This document shows, piece by piece, positions 39,138 through 39,582 of a stretch of 39,582 nt of DNA. The position numbers and the translations under genes were made by a program. The DNA comes from a virus, in IMG/VR virus record IMGVR_UViG_3300034073_004278, positions 1 through 39,582 of that record; one strand, written 5' to 3'. Positions within the stretch are counted from its first letter, which is position 1. Every line of letters begins with the position of its first letter. The notes under the pieces are model-generated. The model saw only the letters and a list, made by a program, of their open reading frames with translations, was not told where the DNA came from and made no database searches.

Positions 39138-39582
39138 GCCGCCTCCTGCCTCGACTCCTCGCCGTCACGGTGCGCACGCCCAAATACCAGGCGCTCTCAC
39201 TGCAGGCGGTGAAGCGTGTGGAACTGCACCTCGGCCTGCCTGTGCAGGTGATCGAGTGCGATGATGCCAAGGCCTTTGCCATGAAGCTGCGCCTGGACCG
39301 GCTCTGCCCTGCCACGCGGATCCTGTTCTTTGACGCCGACTGGTGGCCGCTGCGGAATCTCGACTTCAGCGGCTACAGCGGCGGGAGCTGGCTGGCGGTG
39401 CATGATGCGGGGGTGTTTCATCCGGCCGCATTTTGCATGCCGGACAGCGCCACGATGGGCATCCCGCGCGAGTGGTATTTCAACAGCGGATTCTTTGTGT
39501 TCGACAACACGGACAGCCGCCACCGGCGTGCCTTCCAGGCCGCGCGCGACATCGAGCATTCCATCTTCACGGGGGAGCGCGC
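39134..39582 (+). CDS. GT-A (GT8-like) glycosyltransferase, truncated at window end
   Basis: The first 149 codons of a gene with no stop before the window end. The N-terminal strand (RLLAVTVRTPKYQALSLQAV) is followed by a DAKAFAMKLRLDRL helix. The metal/nucleotide-sugar-binding D67-A-D69 lies in ILFFDADWWPL. A YFNSGFFVFDNTDS block follows near 114-127. This order is that of GT8 enzymes such as glycogenin and lipopolysaccharide glucosyltransferases. Such an enzyme would use a UDP-sugar to glycosylate a virion protein, DNA or host surface sugar. It is unusual among tail genes. Confidence 0.7.
   Translation, partial: MSRLLPRLLAVTVRTPKYQALSLQAVKRVELHLGLPVQVIECDDAKAFAMKLRLDRLCPATRILFFDADWWPLRNLDFSGYSGGSWLAVHDAGVFHPAAFCMPDSATMGIPREWYFNSGFFVFDNTDSRHRRAFQAARDIEHSIFTGER

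Noticed and set aside
1-39582. Integrated prophage with a boundary inside the window
   Set aside because: No host-like genes are seen; phage genes lie on both sides of the attachment core and run to both window ends.

Overview
The window reads as about 39.6 kb of a temperate tailed bacteriophage (Caudoviricetes-type). It has high GC, is almost wholly transcribed left to right, and its genes are packed end to start with many ATGA or GTGA overlaps. It carries a terminase large subunit, portal, scaffold-position protein, major capsid protein, lysis genes, a DnaB-like helicase, a tyrosine integrase and a divergently transcribed repressor. I infer a host in or near the Verrucomicrobia. The inference rests on high GC, many starts without a clear Shine-Dalgarno, and a secreted protein (9345-10289) whose N-terminal half looks like exported proteins of that phylum. 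This was not tested by any search.

Layout. (1) 1-7624: the end of a virion module. It holds a 558-aa tail-type protein with a tape-measure-like motif, a 21-bp tandem repeat and a C-terminal EF-hand, then a giant 1978-aa virion-associated protein. (2) 7625-9273: an attachment region and a divergent tyrosine integrase. The attachment region is a 44-bp tRNA-Phe 3' half, an intrinsic terminator and paired AGTGTCAC boxes on both sides. (3) 9345-10729: two cargo genes, one an apparently secreted WYL-domain protein. (4) 10838-11402: a leftward HTH repressor and a divergent promoter/operator region with repeated GTGCA boxes. (5) 11400-17859: many small early genes, duplicated segments, small leftward genes between rightward ones, terminator-like hairpins beside start codons, a 20-bp-stem RNA structure, a DnaQ-like exonuclease and a Gp37/Gp68-family protein. 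(6) 17866-19911: a C5-cytosine methyltransferase with a repeat-rich recognition region. (7) 19908-24307: replication genes, namely an organiser protein with a (CCGTCT)n-encoded linker, the helicase and a protein with an SSB-like acidic tail. (8) 24300-33050: packaging and head genes. (9) 33178-39582: connector, decoration and tail proteins with an embedded lysis cassette, ending in a truncated GT-A glycosyltransferase gene.

How it works together. The repressor and the operators around 11305-11402 would set the lysis/lysogeny choice. The integrase would recombine the tRNA-Phe half-site with a host tRNA-Phe gene. The early cluster, methyltransferase and replication genes would be expressed on induction, and packaging, head, tail and lysis genes late. 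Phage genes lie on both sides of the attachment core, so this looks like an unintegrated (attP-containing) genome rather than an integrated prophage end.

The observations most worth following up are the secreted WYL protein, the repeat-bearing methyltransferase, the capsid protein's hydrophobic N-terminus and inserted domain, the lipoprotein signal nested inside a holin-like gene, the strong RNA hairpin before the exonuclease gene, the AGTGTCAC pairs (a third, inverted pair lies 6.5 kb away), and the duplicated 65-bp gene-end cassette.
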